DNA of 64,000 nt from Erwinia sp. SLM-02 (GCF_037450285.1 NZ_JAQISN010000001.1:868001-932000), one strand, 5' to 3'. Numbered from the stretch's first letter, positions 9,232 through 18,420 are shown. Notes: generated by a model from the sequence alone, not told the origin. Numbers and translations: made by a program.

Positions 9232-10226
9232 ACTGGTATCCGTGGCTGAATAATAGCTACCGGCAGATTATCAGCCAGCATCAGGCACAGCGCGCCCATC
9301 ATGCGCTACTGATCCAGGCGCTGCCCGGCATGGGTGACGATACGCTGGTCTGGGGGATCGGCCGCTGGCTGATGTGCCGCCAGCCGGATGGCCTGAAGAG
9401 CTGCGGCAGCTGTCATGCGTGCCAGCTGATGCAGGCGGGAACACATCCGGACTGGTATCGGCTGGAAGCGGAAAAGGGTAAGAGCGCGCTGGGGATTGAT
9501 GCGGTGCGTAGCGTAACGGAAAAGCTCTACCATCACGCCCAGCAGGGAGGCGCAAAAGTGGTCTGGCTGCCGGATGCCGCACAGCTGACCGAAGCCGCCG
9601 CCAATGCCCTGCTCAAAACGCTGGAAGAACCGCCGCAGAATACCTGGTTCCTGCTCAGCTGTCGTGAGCCTTCGCGTCTGCTGGCCACCCTGCGCAGCCG
9701 CTGCCTGCAGTGGCACCTCGCGCCGCCGGATGAAACCCTGAGCCTGAACTGGCTACAGAAGCAGTGCGCGGCGGGCCTGAATGAGCGGACGGCGGCTCTG
9801 CGCCTGACCAGCGGCGCACCTGCGGCGGCTCTGACGCTGCTGGAAGAGAAAAACTGGCAGCAGCGTCAGCTCGTTTGCCAGGCGCTGCCCACCGCGATAC
9901 AGGGAGATCTGCTCAGCCTGCTGCCCGTGCTGAACCATGATGACGCGGCGCGGCGTATCGGCTGGCTCTGTTCGCTGCTGGTTGACGCGGTGAAATGGCA
10001 GCAGGGCGGCGGAGCGTATATCAGCAACGTGGACTGCCAGACGCTGGTGATGCAGATTGCCAGCCTGCTGCCGGCCACGGCGATTGACGCCAGTCTGCGC
10101 CAGTGGCTGACCTGCCGCGACCGCCTGCTGAACGTCGTGGCGGTTAACCGCGAACTGCTGCTGACCGACCAGCTGCTGAGCTGGGAAGCCATTCTGCATC
10201 CTCACGCTACCGATTTAACAGGTTAA
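9228..10226 (+). CDS. holB: DNA polymerase III delta' subunit
   Basis: A 332-residue clamp-loader subunit. The zinc module C-x8-C-x2-C-x2-C is visible in CRQPDGLKSCGSCHACQ, and the SRC-like motif is in LRSRC. Delta' is ATPase-dead, and the region of its Walker A differs from the functional motif, as usual. The ATG at 9228 overlaps the tmk stop. An upstream in-frame GTG at 9210 would extend it into tmk and is rejected. Length is near the E. coli 334. Confidence 0.94.
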   Translation: MNWYPWLNNSYRQIISQHQAQRAHHALLIQALPGMGDDTLVWGIGRWLMCRQPDGLKSCGSCHACQLMQAGTHPDWYRLEAEKGKSALGIDAVRSVTEKLYHHAQQGGAKVVWLPDAAQLTEAAANALLKTLEEPPQNTWFLLSCREPSRLLATLRSRCLQWHLAPPDETLSLNWLQKQCAAGLNERTAALRLTSGAPAAALTLLEEKNWQQRQLVCQALPTAIQGDLLSLLPVLNHDDAARRIGWLCSLLVDAVKWQQGGGAYISNVDCQTLVMQIASLLPATAIDASLRQWLTCRDRLLNVVAVNRELLLTDQLLSWEAILHPHATDLTG

Positions 10227-10237
10227 GAGTAACGATT

Positions 10238-11029
10238 ATGTTTTTAGTTGATTCGCACTGCCATCTGGATGGCCTGAACTATGAAACGCTGCATCAGGAC
10301 GTCTCCGACGTTCTGGCGAAAGCCGCCGCGCGTGATGTGAAGTTTTTGCTGGCGGTTGCCACCACGCTGCCCGGCTATAAGGCGATGATCGAACTGATTG
10401 GCGATCGTCCCAACGTGGCCTACTCGTGCGGCGTTCATCCGCTGAACCAGGAAGAAGCGTACGATTTTGCCGAACTGCGCCAGCTTGCCGCCGACCCGCG
10501 GGTGATTGCGATGGGTGAAACCGGCCTGGACTATTTCTATCAGAAAGAAACCAAAGAGCGCCAGCAGGCCTCATTCCGTGAACACATCCGCGTGGGCCGC
10601 GATCTGAATAAGCCGGTCATCGTGCATACCCGCGATGCGCGGGAGGATACGCTGGCTATTCTGCAGGAAGAGGGGGCTGAGGGCTGCGGCGGTGTACTGC
10701 ACTGCTTTACCGAAGACCGTGAGACGGCGGAAAAACTGCTGGATATGGGCTTCTATATCTCCTTCTCCGGCATCGCCACCTTCCGCAATGCGGAGCAGAT
10801 CCGCGAAGCCGCACGCTACGTGCCGCTGGACAGAATGCTGGTGGAGACCGACTCGCCGTATCTGGCCCCGGTGCCGCACCGTGGCAAAGAGAATCAGCCG
10901 GCCTACACCCGCGACGTGGCGGAATATATGGCGGTGGTGAAGGGCGTCAGCGTTGAAGAGCTGGCGCAGGCCACAACGCAAAACTTTTCCCGCCTGTTCC
11001 ATGTGCCGATGTCACGACTGACGGATTGA
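10238..11029 (+). CDS. ycfH: TatD-family metal-dependent hydrolase YcfH
   Basis: A 263-residue TatD-family metallohydrolase. The metal ligands are visible as VDSHCHLD (residues 4-11), GETGLDYFY, VHTRDA, LHCFTE and ETDSPYLAP. Members are 3'-5' DNA exonucleases or DNases, but the exact substrate of YcfH is unsettled. It closes the pabC-mltG-tmk-holB-ycfH cluster and is followed by a terminator. Confidence 0.93.
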   Translation: MFLVDSHCHLDGLNYETLHQDVSDVLAKAAARDVKFLLAVATTLPGYKAMIELIGDRPNVAYSCGVHPLNQEEAYDFAELRQLAADPRVIAMGETGLDYFYQKETKERQQASFREHIRVGRDLNKPVIVHTRDAREDTLAILQEEGAEGCGGVLHCFTEDRETAEKLLDMGFYISFSGIATFRNAEQIREAARYVPLDRMLVETDSPYLAPVPHRGKENQPAYTRDVAEYMAVVKGVSVEELAQATTQNFSRLFHVPMSRLTD

Positions 11030-11081
11030 TCGACGGACTAATTTTTTTATAGCTCGTAATTAATACCGAATATTTGTAAAG

Positions 11082-11116
11082 TGCAGCCCGATAAAAACGA
11101 TGGCTGCATTTTTTTT
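11082..11116 (+). terminator. rho-independent terminator after ycfH
   Basis: TGCAGCC (11082-11088) pairs with GGCTGCA (11102-11108) around a 13-nt loop and is followed by eight T. It separates the holB operon from ptsG. Confidence 0.85.
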
Positions 11117-11208
11117 GCTGAAAAAAGTAGCGGAACTTTGTGAAATCTTCTAAAGAACTGCGGCACGTTCAACGAAACGTGATAGTCATCAAACAAATTT
11201 ACGCGGAT

Positions 11209-11232
11209 TTATTTTACTCTTCGTAATAAATA
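11209..11232 (+). promoter_or_regulatory. putative Mlc operator in the ptsG leader
   Basis: The near-palindrome TTATTTTAC ... GTAATAAA about 100 bp before ptsG closely resembles the Mlc-binding site at the E. coli ptsG promoter. Mlc is the glucose-responsive repressor, so ptsG is probably induced by glucose here too. Based on similarity to the known site. Confidence 0.65.
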
Positions 11233-11310
11233 TCAGGGGCGCAACGACGCCTCACCCGCAAAGGATCCTCCCTCCTTTGCAACGCGCCCGGCGCGAAGAA
11301 AAGCACTCAT

Positions 11311-11331
11311 ACTCAGGAGCTTTACACTATG
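11311..11331 (+). promoter_or_regulatory. putative SgrS target overlapping the ptsG RBS
   Basis: ACTCAGGAGC just before ATG 11329 matches the SgrS-pairing, ribosome-binding segment of E. coli ptsG mRNA (CATACTCAGGAGC). It suggests conserved sRNA control during glucose-phosphate stress. SgrS itself is not in the window. Confidence 0.6.
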
Positions 11332-12762
11332 TTCAAAAATGCATTTGCGAACCTGCAAAAGGTCGGTAAATCGCTGATGTTGCCTGTATCGGTCCTGCCG
11401 ATTGCAGGTATCCTGCTGGGCGTTGGTTCCGCCAACTTCAGCTGGCTGCCTGCGGTAGTATCGCAGGTTATGGCAGAAGCAGGCGGGTCGGTCTTTGCCA
11501 ACATGCCGCTGATTTTTGCCATCGGCGTGGCACTCGGCTTTACCAATAACGACGGCGTTTCCGCGCTGGCCTCCGTTGTTGCCTACGGCATCATGGTGAA
11601 AACCATGGCGGTCGTGGCTCCGCTGGTGCTGCATCTTCCTGCGGAAGAGATCGCGGCCAAACACCTGGCGGACACCGGCGTCCTCGGGGGTATTATTGCC
11701 GGTTCGATAGCGGCCTACATGTTCAACCGCTTCTATCGTATTCAGCTTCCTGAGTATCTGGGCTTCTTCGCCGGTAAACGCTTCGTGCCGATTATCTCCG
11801 GCCTGACGGCGATCTTCCTGGGCGTGGTGCTCTCCTTCATCTGGCCACCGATTGGTACGGCTATTCAGACCTTCTCCCAGTGGGCTGCGTATCAGAACCC
11901 GGTCGTGGCCTTTGGTATCTACGGCGTGGTGGAACGTGCGCTGGTACCGTTTGGTCTGCACCATATCTGGAACGTTCCTTTCCAGATGCAGATTGGTGAA
12001 TTTACCAACGCGGCGGGCCAGGTGTTCCACGGCGATATCCCGCGTTACATGGCAGGTGACCCAACCGCAGGTAAACTGTCCGGCGGCTTCCTGTTCAAAA
12101 TGTACGGTCTGCCAGCGGCGGCCATTGCTATCTGGCACTCAGCGAAACCGGAAAACCGCGCCAAAGTGGGCGGTATCATGATCTCCGCAGCGCTGACCTC
12201 GTTCCTGACCGGTATCACCGAACCGATTGAATTCTCCTTCATGTTCGTTGCGCCAATCCTGTATGCGATCCACGCTATCCTGGCCGGTCTGGCCTTCCCA
12301 ATCTGTATTCTGCTGGGAATGCGCGACGGTACCAGCTTCTCGCACGGCCTGATCGACTTTATCGTTCTGAGCGGTAACAGCAGCAAAATCTGGCTGTTCC
12401 CAATCGTGGGTATCATCTACGGTCTGGTGTACTACACCATCTTCCGCGTGCTGATTGCGAAGCTGAACCTGAAAACCCCGGGTCGTGAAGACAGCTCTAC
12501 CGAGCAGACCACCGGCAACGCCACTGAAATGGCCGCTAACCTGGTGGCCGCGTTCGGCGGTAAAGACAACATCACCAACCTGGATGCCTGCATCACCCGC
12601 TTACGCGTCAGCGTTGCCGACGTCAGCAAGGTTGACCAGGCCGGGCTGAAAAAACTGGGCGCGGCCGGTGTGGTGGTTGCCGGTTCCGGCGTACAGGCTA
12701 TTTTCGGTACCAAGTCTGACAACCTGAAAACCGATATGGATGACTACATCCGCAAGATGTAA
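11329..12762 (+). CDS. ptsG: PTS glucose transporter subunit IICB
   Basis: A 477-residue glucose permease of the phosphotransferase system. The N-terminal IIC domain (about residues 1-385) has many membrane segments and the GITEPIEFSF motif. A linker leads to the cytoplasmic IIB domain with the phosphorylated cysteine in LDACITRLRV (about residue 421). It takes up and phosphorylates glucose using EIIA-Glc. The leader carries likely Mlc and SgrS sites. In E. coli fhuE lies between ptsG and hinT; here it is absent. Confidence 0.97.
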   Translation: MFKNAFANLQKVGKSLMLPVSVLPIAGILLGVGSANFSWLPAVVSQVMAEAGGSVFANMPLIFAIGVALGFTNNDGVSALASVVAYGIMVKTMAVVAPLVLHLPAEEIAAKHLADTGVLGGIIAGSIAAYMFNRFYRIQLPEYLGFFAGKRFVPIISGLTAIFLGVVLSFIWPPIGTAIQTFSQWAAYQNPVVAFGIYGVVERALVPFGLHHIWNVPFQMQIGEFTNAAGQVFHGDIPRYMAGDPTAGKLSGGFLFKMYGLPAAAIAIWHSAKPENRAKVGGIMISAALTSFLTGITEPIEFSFMFVAPILYAIHAILAGLAFPICILLGMRDGTSFSHGLIDFIVLSGNSSKIWLFPIVGIIYGLVYYTIFRVLIAKLNLKTPGREDSSTEQTTGNATEMAANLVAAFGGKDNITNLDACITRLRVSVADVSKVDQAGLKKLGAAGVVVAGSGVQAIFGTKSDNLKTDMDDYIRKM

Positions 12763-12781
12763 TCGGGCAGGATGATGACCC

Positions 12782-12815
12782 AAAAGGGGAGGCCAGCGGC
12801 TTCCCCTTTTGCTAT
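12782..12815 (+). terminator. rho-independent terminator after ptsG
   Basis: AAAAGGGGAGGCC pairs with GGCTTCCCCTTTT (one G-T pair) around an AGC loop. The A-run on one side and T-run on the other could stop transcription in either direction. Confidence 0.85.
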
Positions 12816-12961
12816 TTATCGGGCGGATAAACGGGGCTGCTACGGCGCTGAACTGCTGCAAAGCCGCGCAGTCGGGAAAGAAAAATCAGTTGCAGGTTGA
12901 AAGAAAACGATTTTCTCGCTCATACTGCGGGTATAAAAAAACACTGCTAAGGATATGCACC

Positions 12962-13312
12962 ATGGCCGAAGAAACGATTTTCAGTAAAATTATTCGTCGT
13001 GAAATCCCGTCCGACATCCTGTTTCAGGATGAGCTGGTTACCGCATTTCGCGATATCTCTCCGCAGGCACCCAGCCATATTTTGATCGTACCGAACGTGC
13101 TGATCCCAACCGCCAACGACGTGCAGGCAGAGCACGAGGCCGCGCTGGGGCGAATGATCACCGTTGCGTCTAAAATTGCTAAGCAGGAAGGGATTGCAGA
13201 AGACGGCTACCGCCTGATCATCAACTGTAATCAACACGGTGGCCAGGAGGTTTATCATATTCACCTTCACCTGGTCGGTGGCCGTCCTTTAGGGCCAATG
13301 CTGGCGTCCTGA
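12962..13312 (+). CDS. hinT: purine nucleoside phosphoramidase HinT
   Basis: A 116-residue HIT protein with the catalytic histidine triad in QEVYHIHLHLVGG (residues about 97-109). It hydrolyses nucleoside 5'-phosphoramidates. The ATG at 12962 gives the family N-terminus MAEETIFSKIIR. A far-upstream in-frame ATG at 12809 falls in the ptsG terminator and is rejected. The C-terminus is three residues shorter than in E. coli (ends GPMLAS). ycfL, lpoB and thiK follow closely. Confidence 0.95.
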   Translation: MAEETIFSKIIRREIPSDILFQDELVTAFRDISPQAPSHILIVPNVLIPTANDVQAEHEAALGRMITVASKIAKQEGIAEDGYRLIINCNQHGGQEVYHIHLHLVGGRPLGPMLAS

Positions 13313-13338
13313 ACACCAGCGAACGGGGACACAATGTT

Positions 13339-13707
13339 ATGCGGGCATGTCTGACGGCTCTGACGTTACTGATTGCATTAACCGGATGCAGTAACGATCG
13401 CACCACAATTAATACCTCACAATCGCTGGTGATGGAGTCGTCGGTGCTCTCTGCCGGTATCACCACCGATGAGCCGGTCATCAGTGAAACGGACGGCCAG
13501 CAGCGCGCAGTCAGTACGCTGGTGAATCAGCAGGAAAAACCGGTCAGCGTCACCTACCGTTTCTACTGGTATGACGACCGCGGGCTGGAGATTTTGCCTT
13601 ATGAAAAACCGCGTACGCTGGTGGTGCCTGCGAAGGGTAAAATCGACATTTCATCGCAAACCGGCAATCTGACGGCGAGCAAAGTTCGCCTTTACCTGTA
13701 TCTGTAA
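13339..13707 (+). CDS. ycfL: YcfL family lipoprotein (DUF1425)
   Basis: A 122-residue predicted lipoprotein with a short signal peptide and lipobox LTGC (Cys17). The rest resembles YcfL/DUF1425 with an Ig-like beta fold, including VTYRFYWYDDRGLEI. Its function is not established. It is always next to lpoB in enterics, and the 11-bp spacing suggests cotranscription with hinT and lpoB. Confidence 0.88.
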   Translation: MRACLTALTLLIALTGCSNDRTTINTSQSLVMESSVLSAGITTDEPVISETDGQQRAVSTLVNQQEKPVSVTYRFYWYDDRGLEILPYEKPRTLVVPAKGKIDISSQTGNLTASKVRLYLYL

Positions 13708-13718
13708 GGAGTGATGGT

Positions 13719-14327
13719 GTGACAAGTCACCTGTTAAAACTTTCTGGCGTGCTGACGCTGGCGCTGATCCTCAGCGGTTGTGTTCTCAATCAGCAACAGC
13801 AGCCCGAGCAGCCGCAGCAGCCTGCGCCGGTCGAACCGGTACAGCCACAGCAGCCTGAGCCGGTGCCGGCACAGCCCGGCCCGATCGAAACCGTGCCGCA
13901 GCCGCCGAAAATGCAGACCATCAACTGGCAGGCCAGCGTCACTCCGCTGATTGCACAGATGCTGAAAGCCGACGGCGTGACGGCGGGCAGCGTGCTGCTG
14001 GTCGACAACGTGAAAAACAGCACCAACGGCAGCCTGCAAAGCGCCAAAGCGACCGCCGCGCTACAAAGTGCGCTAGCCAACAACAGTCAGTTTACGCTGG
14101 TCACCCCGCAGCAGCTGGCGGTGGCGAAACAGACCCTCGGCCTTTCTGCCGAGGACAGTCTGGTATCGCGCAGCAAAGCGATTGGCCTTGCGCGGTACGT
14201 TGGTGCCCAGTATGTGCTTTACAGCAACGCGGAAGGGGATGTGAAATCGCCCGAACTGCAAATGCAGCTGATGCTGGTGCAAACCGGCGAAATCATCTGG
14301 TCGGGCAGCGGTGACGTCCAGCATTAA
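13719..14327 (+). CDS. lpoB: PBP1B activator lipoprotein LpoB
   Basis: A 202-residue outer-membrane lipoprotein that crosses the periplasm to stimulate penicillin-binding protein PBP1B. It has a signal peptide and lipobox LSGC (Cys21), then a disordered Pro/Gln-rich linker (residues about 25-65). The folded domain includes SVLLVDNVKNSTNGSL and MLVQTGEIIWSG. The start is GTG 13719, because the ATG at 13714 runs at once into a stop. It overlaps the thiK start by 17 bp. Confidence 0.93.
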   Translation: MTSHLLKLSGVLTLALILSGCVLNQQQQPEQPQQPAPVEPVQPQQPEPVPAQPGPIETVPQPPKMQTINWQASVTPLIAQMLKADGVTAGSVLLVDNVKNSTNGSLQSAKATAALQSALANNSQFTLVTPQQLAVAKQTLGLSAEDSLVSRSKAIGLARYVGAQYVLYSNAEGDVKSPELQMQLMLVQTGEIIWSGSGDVQH

Positions 14328-15075
14328 TCGCGAGTTACAGCAGCTGATTACCCGACAGTTTCCGGCGGCGCAGGCCGCCGGTACTGTTTTACCGCTGGAC
14401 GGTCTGAGCGGTTACAGCATGAAAGTGACTCTGCCGAATCAGACCCTGCTGGCGCGGCGTTCTGCCGGTGGCCTGCACATGCCCGGCGTTAACCGTCAGC
14501 GCGAATACCGTATTCTGCGTAAGCTGAATGCCAGCGGGCAGGTGCCCGGCGTTTATGGCCGCAGCCGGAACTGGCTGCTGCTTGAATGGCTGCCGGGAGC
14601 GGCGCTGTCTGCGGAGGCGTTTGATGGTGCGATTGAGCCGCTTACGGAGGTCGTCTGCGGGCTGCACCGGCAGCCATTAACCGGCTACCGGCTTCAGCTA
14701 ATGCCTTTGCTGATAAGCTACTGGCAGCGTAGCCAGCCTTCGCGACGCACTCTGACCTGGCTCAGAGCGCTCAGGCGCTTGCAGCGCCGGGGCGAGCCTC
14801 ATCCGCTGCGTCTGGCGGTGCTGCATATGGATATCCACAGCGGCAATCTGATCGGGGCAGGTGAGCGCCTGCGGCTGATCGACTGGGAGTATGCCGGCGA
14901 CGGTGACGTTGCGCTGGAACTGGCCGCACTGGTCGAGGGTAACGGCCTGAATAACGCGCAGCAGGGACGGCTGATTCGTCGCTATGCCGCGCGGCAGAAC
15001 ATCGACAGCGACAGGCTCAGCCGCCAGATCCGGCGCTGGCAGCCGTGGCTCTTGCTGCTGGCAACCAGCTGGTAA
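14311..15075 (+). CDS. thiK: thiamine kinase ThiK, shortened by an in-frame stop
   Basis: A 254-residue APH-fold kinase that phosphorylates thiamine. It shows the catalytic loop LHMDIHSGNLI and the metal-binding LIDWEYAGDGDVALELA. The start is GTG 14311, overlapping lpoB by 17 bp. The frame stops at TAA 15073-15075. The same frame continues with ELRWQQTGENNF...WQRLSQFN to TAG 15157-15159, which aligns with the last ~28 residues of E. coli ThiK. The stop replaces a phenylalanine codon position and probably removes the C-terminal helices. Residual activity is possible since the catalytic motifs are intact. Confidence 0.85.
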   Translation: MTSSINRELQQLITRQFPAAQAAGTVLPLDGLSGYSMKVTLPNQTLLARRSAGGLHMPGVNRQREYRILRKLNASGQVPGVYGRSRNWLLLEWLPGAALSAEAFDGAIEPLTEVVCGLHRQPLTGYRLQLMPLLISYWQRSQPSRRTLTWLRALRRLQRRGEPHPLRLAVLHMDIHSGNLIGAGERLRLIDWEYAGDGDVALELAALVEGNGLNNAQQGRLIRRYAARQNIDSDRLSRQIRRWQPWLLLLATSW

Positions 15076-15188
15076 GAACTTCGCTGGCAGCAGACCGGCG
15101 AAAACAATTTTGGTGCGCTGGCAGCAGCAGGCTGGCAGCGGCTTTCTCAGTTTAATTAGCCTGATCGACAGGCTCACAGAGGTGCAGT

Positions 15189-16220
15189 GTGGGACCGGTA
15201 ATGTTAGATGTGCTCGGCTACGAGCTGGATGCGGAAGAGCGCGAGATTTTGCAGCATCCGCTGGTGGGGGGATTGATTCTGTTTACCCGCAACTATCACG
15301 ATCCGGCGCAGCTGGCCGAGCTGGTGAGGCAAATCCGCGCGGCATCGCGCCATCGCCTGGTGATTGCCGTTGACCAGGAAGGCGGCCGCGTGCAGCGCTT
15401 CCGCGAAGGTTTCAGCCGGCTGCCGGCAATGCAGTCCTTCGCCGCGCTGAATGATGCGGGCGAAGCCGCACGGCTGGCCCAGGAAGCGGGCTGGCTGATG
15501 GCCTCGGAGATGATCTCAATGGATATTGATATCAGCTTTGCCCCGGTGCTGGATATTGGCCACGGCAGCGCGGCGATCGGCGAACGCGCGTTCCATGAAG
15601 ACCCGGCGCAGGCGCTGGCGCTGGCGCGCTGTTTTATTCGCGGAATGCATGAAGCCGGAATGAAAACCACCGGTAAACACTTCCCCGGCCATGGGGCGGT
15701 GGCTGCCGACTCCCACAAGGAGACGCCGCGTGACAACCGCAGCGAAGCGGAAATTCGTCAGCACGATATGGCGATCTTCAAACAGCTTATCGACGAGCGT
15801 GCGCTGGACGCGATTATGCCCGCCCACGTTATCTATACTCAAGTGGATCCACGCCCGGCCAGCGGTTCCTCACACTGGCTGCAGAACGTTCTGCGTAATG
15901 AGCTGGGCTTTGACGGCGTGATTTTCTCGGACGATCTGTCGATGGAAGGGGCGGCGGTAATGGGCAGCTACGCGGAGCGGGGGCAGATGGCGCTGGATGC
16001 CGGATGCGATATGATCCTCGTCTGTAATCACCGCGCCGGCGCGGTGAGCGTGCTTGATAACCTGTCACCGATCAATGCAGAACGCGTGGAGCGGCTATAC
16101 CATCGGGGTTCCTTTACCCGCCAGCAGCTGCTGGGGTCTTCCCGCTGGAAGCAAATCAGCACGACACTCGACAACCTTCAGGAGCGTTGGCTGGCACACA
16201 AAGCCGCAAAAGGTAACTGA
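15189..16220 (+). CDS. nagZ: beta-N-acetylhexosaminidase NagZ
   Basis: A 343-residue cytoplasmic GH3 enzyme that removes GlcNAc from anhydro-muropeptides in cell-wall recycling. Its products also govern AmpC induction in species that have AmpR. Motifs are KHFPGHGAVAADSHKE with the acid/base histidine, and the nucleophile aspartate in IFSDDLSMEGA. It uses a GTG start at 15189 as in E. coli (MGPVMLDV). Together with ldcA and nagK in this window it forms part of the recycling pathway. Confidence 0.95.
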   Translation: MGPVMLDVLGYELDAEEREILQHPLVGGLILFTRNYHDPAQLAELVRQIRAASRHRLVIAVDQEGGRVQRFREGFSRLPAMQSFAALNDAGEAARLAQEAGWLMASEMISMDIDISFAPVLDIGHGSAAIGERAFHEDPAQALALARCFIRGMHEAGMKTTGKHFPGHGAVAADSHKETPRDNRSEAEIRQHDMAIFKQLIDERALDAIMPAHVIYTQVDPRPASGSSHWLQNVLRNELGFDGVIFSDDLSMEGAAVMGSYAERGQMALDAGCDMILVCNHRAGAVSVLDNLSPINAERVERLYHRGSFTRQQLLGSSRWKQISTTLDNLQERWLAHKAAKGN

Positions 16221-16255
16221 TTTTACCGTCTGCGGCGCGTTAAGTGAGAATGACG

Positions 16256-16798
16256 ATGATTATCTACCTACATGGTTTTGACTCTAACAGTCCGGGCAAT
16301 CACGAAAAGGTTTTGCAGCTGCAGTTTATCGACCCGGATGTCAGGCTGGTCAGTTACAGCACCCGGCATCCTAAACATGACATGCAACATATTCTTAAAG
16401 AGACCGATAAACTGTTAAAGCACTGCAGCGATCCGTCACCGCTGATTTGCGGCGTGGGGCTGGGGGGCTACTGGGCTGAACGTGTGGGCTTTCTGTGTAA
16501 TATTCGCCAGGCAATCTTTAATCCGAACCTCTGGCCGCAGGAGGTCATGGAAGGGAAGATCGACCGCCCGGAGGAGTACCTGGATATTGCCACGAAATGC
16601 GTAACGGACTTCCGCCAGAAAAACCACACTCGCTGCCTGGCCTTCCTGTCACGTCACGACGATGCGCTCGACAGTCAGCGAAGTGCCCTGTTGCTGCGTG
16701 AGTTTTATGAACTGGTCTGGGATGAAGTCGAGGGCCATAAATTTAAAAATATCGCGCATCATTTGCCGCGTATAAATCATTTTAAATCCCTCGGATAA
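16256..16798 (+). CDS. ycfP: YcfP family esterase-like protein
   Basis: A 180-residue UPF0227 protein with an alpha/beta-hydrolase-like fold. It opens MIIYLHGFDSNSPGNHEKV and has GVGLGGYWAE in place of a nucleophile elbow. No activity is established. The ATG at 16256 is chosen over GTG 16244 and ATG 16250 because it reproduces the E. coli length and N-terminus. It lies downstream of nagZ, as in E. coli. Confidence 0.9.
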   Translation: MIIYLHGFDSNSPGNHEKVLQLQFIDPDVRLVSYSTRHPKHDMQHILKETDKLLKHCSDPSPLICGVGLGGYWAERVGFLCNIRQAIFNPNLWPQEVMEGKIDRPEEYLDIATKCVTDFRQKNHTRCLAFLSRHDDALDSQRSALLLREFYELVWDEVEGHKFKNIAHHLPRINHFKSLG

Positions 16799-16894
16799 TA
16801 TCCCCAAAACGGTTTCCCTGCCTGTTTCGTAACCCGCGTAAAGCGGGTTACGTTGTTAATGTTATTCTTACTATTCTTGGTTTTTATAATAAAA

Positions 16895-16908
16895 TTGACC
16901 AGGATCAA
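16895..16908 (+). promoter_or_regulatory. FNR box upstream of ndh
   Basis: TTGAC-CAGG-ATCAA matches the FNR consensus TTGAT-N4-ATCAA at 9 of 10 positions. It lies about 134 bp before the ndh start. FNR represses ndh in oxygen-poor conditions in E. coli, so the same control is likely. Confidence 0.8.
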
Positions 16909-17041
16909 TTTTCGTAGAACTCATGAATTCCCCCGTGATATCCTGCCCTCAGCTTGCGAATTAACATCGCCAACCCTATGTTTACCAAGGTTATTTATTT
17001 AACTTTTGGTTAACGATTGGTTCACTTTTAGAGAGGGTCGT

Positions 17042-18346
17042 TTGACAGCACCTATGAAGAAAATTGTTATTATCGGCGGGGGTGCCGGCGGACTGGAACT
17101 GGCTACCCAGCTGGGCCATAAGCTTGGGCGTAAAAATAAAGCACAAATCACGCTGGTGGATCGCAACCACAGCCATTTATGGAAACCTCTGCTGCATGAA
17201 GTGGCGACCGGTTCACTGGATGAAGGCATTGACGGTCTGAGCTACCTGGCTCACGCGCACAAACATAACTTCCAGTTCCAGCTGGGCACGCTGACGCAGC
17301 TGGATCGCGAAAACAACCGCGTTCACCTGGCCGAAATCCGTGATGCACAGGGCAGCGTGCTGGTACCTCAACGTGAGCTGGCGTATGACACGCTGGTCAT
17401 GGCGCTGGGCAGCACCTCGAACGACTTCGGCACCCCGGGCGTGAAGGACAACTGCATCTTCCTGGATAACCCGCATCAGGCGCGTCGTTTCCATAATGAA
17501 ATGCTGAACCTGTTCCTTAAATTCTCCGCCAGCGAAGGCCCCGCAGAGAAAGTTAACATCGCCATCGTGGGTGCGGGTGCGACCGGCGTGGAGCTTTCCG
17601 CTGAACTGCACAATGCCGTTAAGCAGCTGCACAGCTACGGCTATAAAAACCTCGACAGCAATGCGCTGAACGTCACGCTGGTGGAAGCCGGGGAGCGTAT
17701 TCTGCCTGCGCTACCTGCGCGTATCTCCAGCGCCGCGCATCAGGAGCTGACCAAGCTTGGCGTCCGCGTGCTGACGCAGACCATGGTGACCAGCGCCGAG
17801 AAAAACGGCCTGAACACCAAGTCTGGCGAGTTCATCGAGGCCGATCTGATGGTGTGGGCGGCCGGTATCAAGGCACCGGACTTTATGAAAGATATCGGCG
17901 GTCTGGAAACCAACCGTATCAACCAGCTGGTGGTTGAACCGACGCTGCAGACCACCCGCGATCCGAACATCTACGCGATTGGTGACTGTGCTTCCTGTGC
18001 GCTGCCTGCCGGGGGCTTTGTGCCGCCGCGCGCGCAGTCTGCTCACCAGATGGCATCCCGCGTGCTGGCGAACATCCTCGCTGAAATCAAAGGCAAACCG
18101 CAGCAGGCCTATGTCTATAAAGACCACGGTTCGCTGGTTTCTCTTTCTCGTTTCAGCACCGTGGGTAGCCTGATGGGTAATCTGATGCGCGGTTCGATGA
18201 TGGTGGAAGGGCGTATTGCCCGTTTCGTCTATATCTCTCTGTACCGTATGCACCAGATAGCCCTGCATGGCTACTTCAAAACCGGCCTGATGATGCTGGT
18301 TGGCAGTATCAACCGCGTGATCCGCCCAAGACTGAAACTGCACTAA
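17042..18346 (+). CDS. ndh: type II NADH dehydrogenase
   Basis: A 434-residue non-proton-pumping NADH:quinone oxidoreductase bound to the inner membrane. The FAD-binding motif is IGGGAGGLE near the N-terminus. The NADH-binding motif is IVGAGATGVELSAEL in the middle, followed by YAIGDCAS. The start is TTG 17042 (MTAPMKKIVII) after GAGAGGG, giving the same length as E. coli Ndh. A longer frame from ATG 17006 lacks a ribosome-binding site. The FNR box upstream fits aerobic expression. Confidence 0.94.
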   Translation: MTAPMKKIVIIGGGAGGLELATQLGHKLGRKNKAQITLVDRNHSHLWKPLLHEVATGSLDEGIDGLSYLAHAHKHNFQFQLGTLTQLDRENNRVHLAEIRDAQGSVLVPQRELAYDTLVMALGSTSNDFGTPGVKDNCIFLDNPHQARRFHNEMLNLFLKFSASEGPAEKVNIAIVGAGATGVELSAELHNAVKQLHSYGYKNLDSNALNVTLVEAGERILPALPARISSAAHQELTKLGVRVLTQTMVTSAEKNGLNTKSGEFIEADLMVWAAGIKAPDFMKDIGGLETNRINQLVVEPTLQTTRDPNIYAIGDCASCALPAGGFVPPRAQSAHQMASRVLANILAEIKGKPQQAYVYKDHGSLVSLSRFSTVGSLMGNLMRGSMMVEGRIARFVYISLYRMHQIALHGYFKTGLMMLVGSINRVIRPRLKLH

Positions 18347-18366
18347 TTTCTTAAGCGCAGTGCTGA

Positions 18367-18420
18367 AACGGCCCGGGGTAACGTTCTTAACTGAGCGTTA
18401 TCAGCGGGCCGTTTTTTATT
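18367..18420 (+). terminator. rho-independent terminator after ndh
   Basis: AACGGCCC (from 18367) pairs with GGGCCGTT ending near 18413, with an additional inner AACGTTC/GAGCGTT stem, and is followed by six T. Confidence 0.85.

Noticed and set aside
16895..17041. Longer Ndh start at 17006
   Set aside because: No ribosome-binding site there, whereas TTG 17042 follows GAGAGGG and gives the exact E. coli length.
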